Source of the DNA: Pseudomonadota bacterium
GTDB taxonomy: Bacteria > Pseudomonadota > Alphaproteobacteria > Rhizobiales > Xanthobacteraceae
Direction of reading: 5' to 3'
NCBI GenBank assembly: GCA_023431725.1
Contig: JAEYVN010000406.1
Coordinates: 1 to 6,536, forward strand
DNA length: 6,536 nt
The notes under the pieces are model-generated. The model saw only the letters and a program-made list of their open reading frames with translations. It made no database searches and was not told where the DNA came from. The position numbers were made by a program, and so were the translations under genes. Below are positions 6,259-6,536 of this stretch, one piece after another. Position 1 is the stretch's first letter, and each line of letters opens with the position of its first letter.

Positions 6259-6299
6259 CGGATTATTGGCGTTAACCAATCCTTTCCGGACAGGCTCGC

Positions 6300-6536
6300 T
6301 CAGTCTTCCTGCACCGGCCGCCTTTCCGGCAACTTCGGTGGGGCCTTGGCTGGTGTCCCGTACAGTTTCATCAACACCGGCAGCGACAGCGAGATCAGGA
6401 TGAAGCGCGCCACGTGATGGGCGCCGACGAAGATCGGATCGAGATGCAGCGCCAGCGCCAGGATCATCATCGCATCGAGCGCGCCAGGCGAATACGAGAC
6501 GATGACGTCGGAGAGCTGCAGCCCCAGCAGCCACAC
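6300..6536 (-). CDS. AbrB-family membrane protein, C-terminal part
   Basis: The last 78 residues of a protein read leftward whose 5' part lies beyond the right edge of the window. The segment SPGALDAMMILALALHLDP ... VGAHHVARFILISLSLPVLMKL is the typical C-terminal block of the AbrB family of membrane proteins (the 'putative ammonia monooxygenase' or AbrB-duplication family, about 350 residues when whole), followed by a polar, proline-rich tail ending QED. Two hydrophobic spans are visible, near residues 16-31 and 40-60 of the visible part. The family's function is poorly defined; older 'ammonia monooxygenase' and 'transcriptional regulator' labels should not be trusted. The first codon in view (GTG) is almost certainly internal. 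The double-PAS receptor gene follows on the same strand after 137 nt. Confidence 0.85.
   Translation of the reverse strand: MWLLGLQLSDVIVSYSPGALDAMMILALALHLDPIFVGAHHVARFILISLSLPVLMKLYGTPAKAPPKLPERRPVQED

Larger units (their letters stand above)
6163..6299. other. Leader and putative promoter region of the double-PAS receptor
   Basis: A 137-nt spacer between two leftward genes. From the chemoreceptor start outward it holds the ribosome-binding-site hairpin (6165-6187), a TATAGT hexamer on the - strand (6230-6225) that could be a -10 element and would give a leader of roughly 55 nt, a 15-bp near-palindrome (6244-6258), and an ATTGG/CCAAT stem (6265-6269 with 6276-6280). The 6236-6280 part is notably richer in A/T than its surroundings. 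No good -35 stands at the right spacing, so the promoter call is weak. Confidence 0.35.

Overview
The window is GC-rich, gene-dense chromosomal DNA from an alphaproteobacterium, most likely of the Bradyrhizobium/Rhodopseudomonas/Afipia group. That placement is inferred from three things: a glycine-dependent (Shemin-pathway) 5-aminolevulinate synthase of alphaproteobacterial type, soluble chemoreceptors with PAS or C-terminal sensor modules, and a perfect match to the alphaproteobacterial EcfG general-stress promoter. There is no sign of phage, insertion sequences, CRISPR or RNA genes.

Layout, left to right. On the + strand are an isochorismatase-fold cysteine hydrolase (6-734), a DedA/VTT-family membrane protein (801-1394), and, after a 196-nt spacer with a CtrA-like half-matched box, a soluble methyl-accepting protein with its signalling domain first and a sensor module last (1591-3027). 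A 429-nt spacer follows (3028-3456). It is the most interesting part of the window: it holds a candidate terminator hairpin, a 27-residue single-span membrane protein gene on the - strand with its own Shine-Dalgarno sequence and a consensus EcfG promoter, a large nested inverted repeat, and two 11-bp direct repeats upstream of hemA, one of which resembles an Irr iron-control element. hemA (3457-4680, +) meets, only 6 nt away, the convergent gene for a double-PAS soluble chemoreceptor (6162-4687, -). The right edge carries the 3' end of an AbrB-family membrane protein gene (- strand), tandem with and upstream of the chemoreceptor.

Functional reading. hemA supplies the first committed step of tetrapyrrole synthesis, and its upstream repeats suggest iron or heme control. 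The two chemoreceptors flanking it are cytoplasmic and would feed intracellular (redox, energy or ligand) signals to a CheA/CheW array. The second receptor's ribosome-binding site lies in a 7-bp mRNA hairpin, suggesting translational control. The unannotatable-by-length small membrane protein is probably a general-stress-response gene. No single new multi-gene system is evident; the novelty is mainly regulatory and in the small protein.
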